From: JBOFDP01 sp051647125
GTDB taxonomy: Bacteria; Bacteroidota; Bacteroidia; Chitinophagales; Chitinophagaceae
Direction: 5' to 3'
Length of the DNA stretch: 6,908 bases
NCBI GenBank assembly: GCA_051647125.1
Contig: JBOFDP010000047.1
Location: 1-6,908 of the forward strand
Shown one piece after another: positions 6,778 through 6,908 of the stretch (positions are counted from its first letter, which is position 1; each line of letters begins with the position of its first letter). Below the pieces are notes generated by a model. The model was not told the DNA's origin and did not search any database. It saw only the letters and a program-made list of their open reading frames with translations. Both the position numbers and the translations under genes were made by a program.

Positions 6778-6908
6778 TTAATATAAATCAGTAATAGAAG
6801 TTTTTACATATTTTTTTACACTAGAATATGTACTTAAAAAGCAAATTAACAACCCTGTTAGAAATAAAAATATATATAGTATAATTGTATAGTCCCAATT
6901 TTCTAATG
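6778..6908 (-). CDS. ftsX: Cell division protein FtsX, C-terminal end (5' part outside window)
   Basis: The minus strand is open from the right edge for 42 codons to a TAA at 6778-6780. The piece has one strongly hydrophobic segment (about 19 residues, ending in LLICFLSTY) and then a short basic tail ending SITDLY. This matches the last transmembrane helix and cytoplasmic tail of FtsX, the permease-like partner of the ATPase FtsE that controls wall hydrolases at the division site. The identification leans on the following DUF3098 and uppP genes, which accompany ftsX in Bacteroidota. It is partial only because the window ends. It is the first visible gene of the leftward group. Confidence 0.75.
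   Translation of the reverse strand, partial: LENWDYTIILYIFLFLTGLLICFLSTYSSVKKYVKTSITDLY

Overview
The window looks like chromosomal DNA from an AT-rich member of the Bacteroidota. Three things point there: the order ftsX - DUF3098 - uppP (the middle gene is a small two-helix membrane protein that I know only from this phylum), several start-proximal TAnnTTTG boxes of the Bacteroidota -7 type, and the lack of Shine-Dalgarno sequences. I cannot name a genus.

Layout, left to right. Positions 3-152 (+) are the last 49 codons of an unrecognised gene. Positions 284-3835 (-) hold one very large gene for a single-chain type IIG restriction-modification enzyme: an N-terminal PD-(D/E)XK nuclease, an N6-adenine methyltransferase with DPAVGSGHF and NPPY motifs, and a C-terminal target-recognition domain. 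Positions 3934-3963 form an intrinsic terminator, directly followed by tRNA-Gln(TTG) at 3968-4038 (-). mazG (4120-4905, +) diverges from the tRNA. It converges on recO (4897-5640, -), and the two genes overlap by 9 bp at their stop codons. A leftward-reading group then runs from the right edge: ftsX 3' end (6778-6908), DUF3098 gene (6495-6767), uppP (5647-6438), recO. The gaps are 10, 56 and 6 bp, which fits one transcript.

The right two thirds are housekeeping: nucleotide-pool cleaning (MazG), recombinational repair (RecO), recycling of the wall lipid carrier (UppP) and division or wall hydrolase control (FtsX). The left part is accessory: a self-sufficient restriction enzyme placed just beyond the 3' end of a tRNA gene, a common site for acquired DNA.

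The most informative signal lies inside the restriction gene. By hand count, most of it has about 36-37% G+C, but the stretch at about 541-1380, between the catalytic NPPY motif and the conserved C-terminal tail, has about 27%. This is the expected footprint of a swapped target-recognition domain. I found no CRISPR array, transposase, integrase or riboswitch, and no convincing new multi-gene system. The lone type IIG enzyme is the only defence gene visible.
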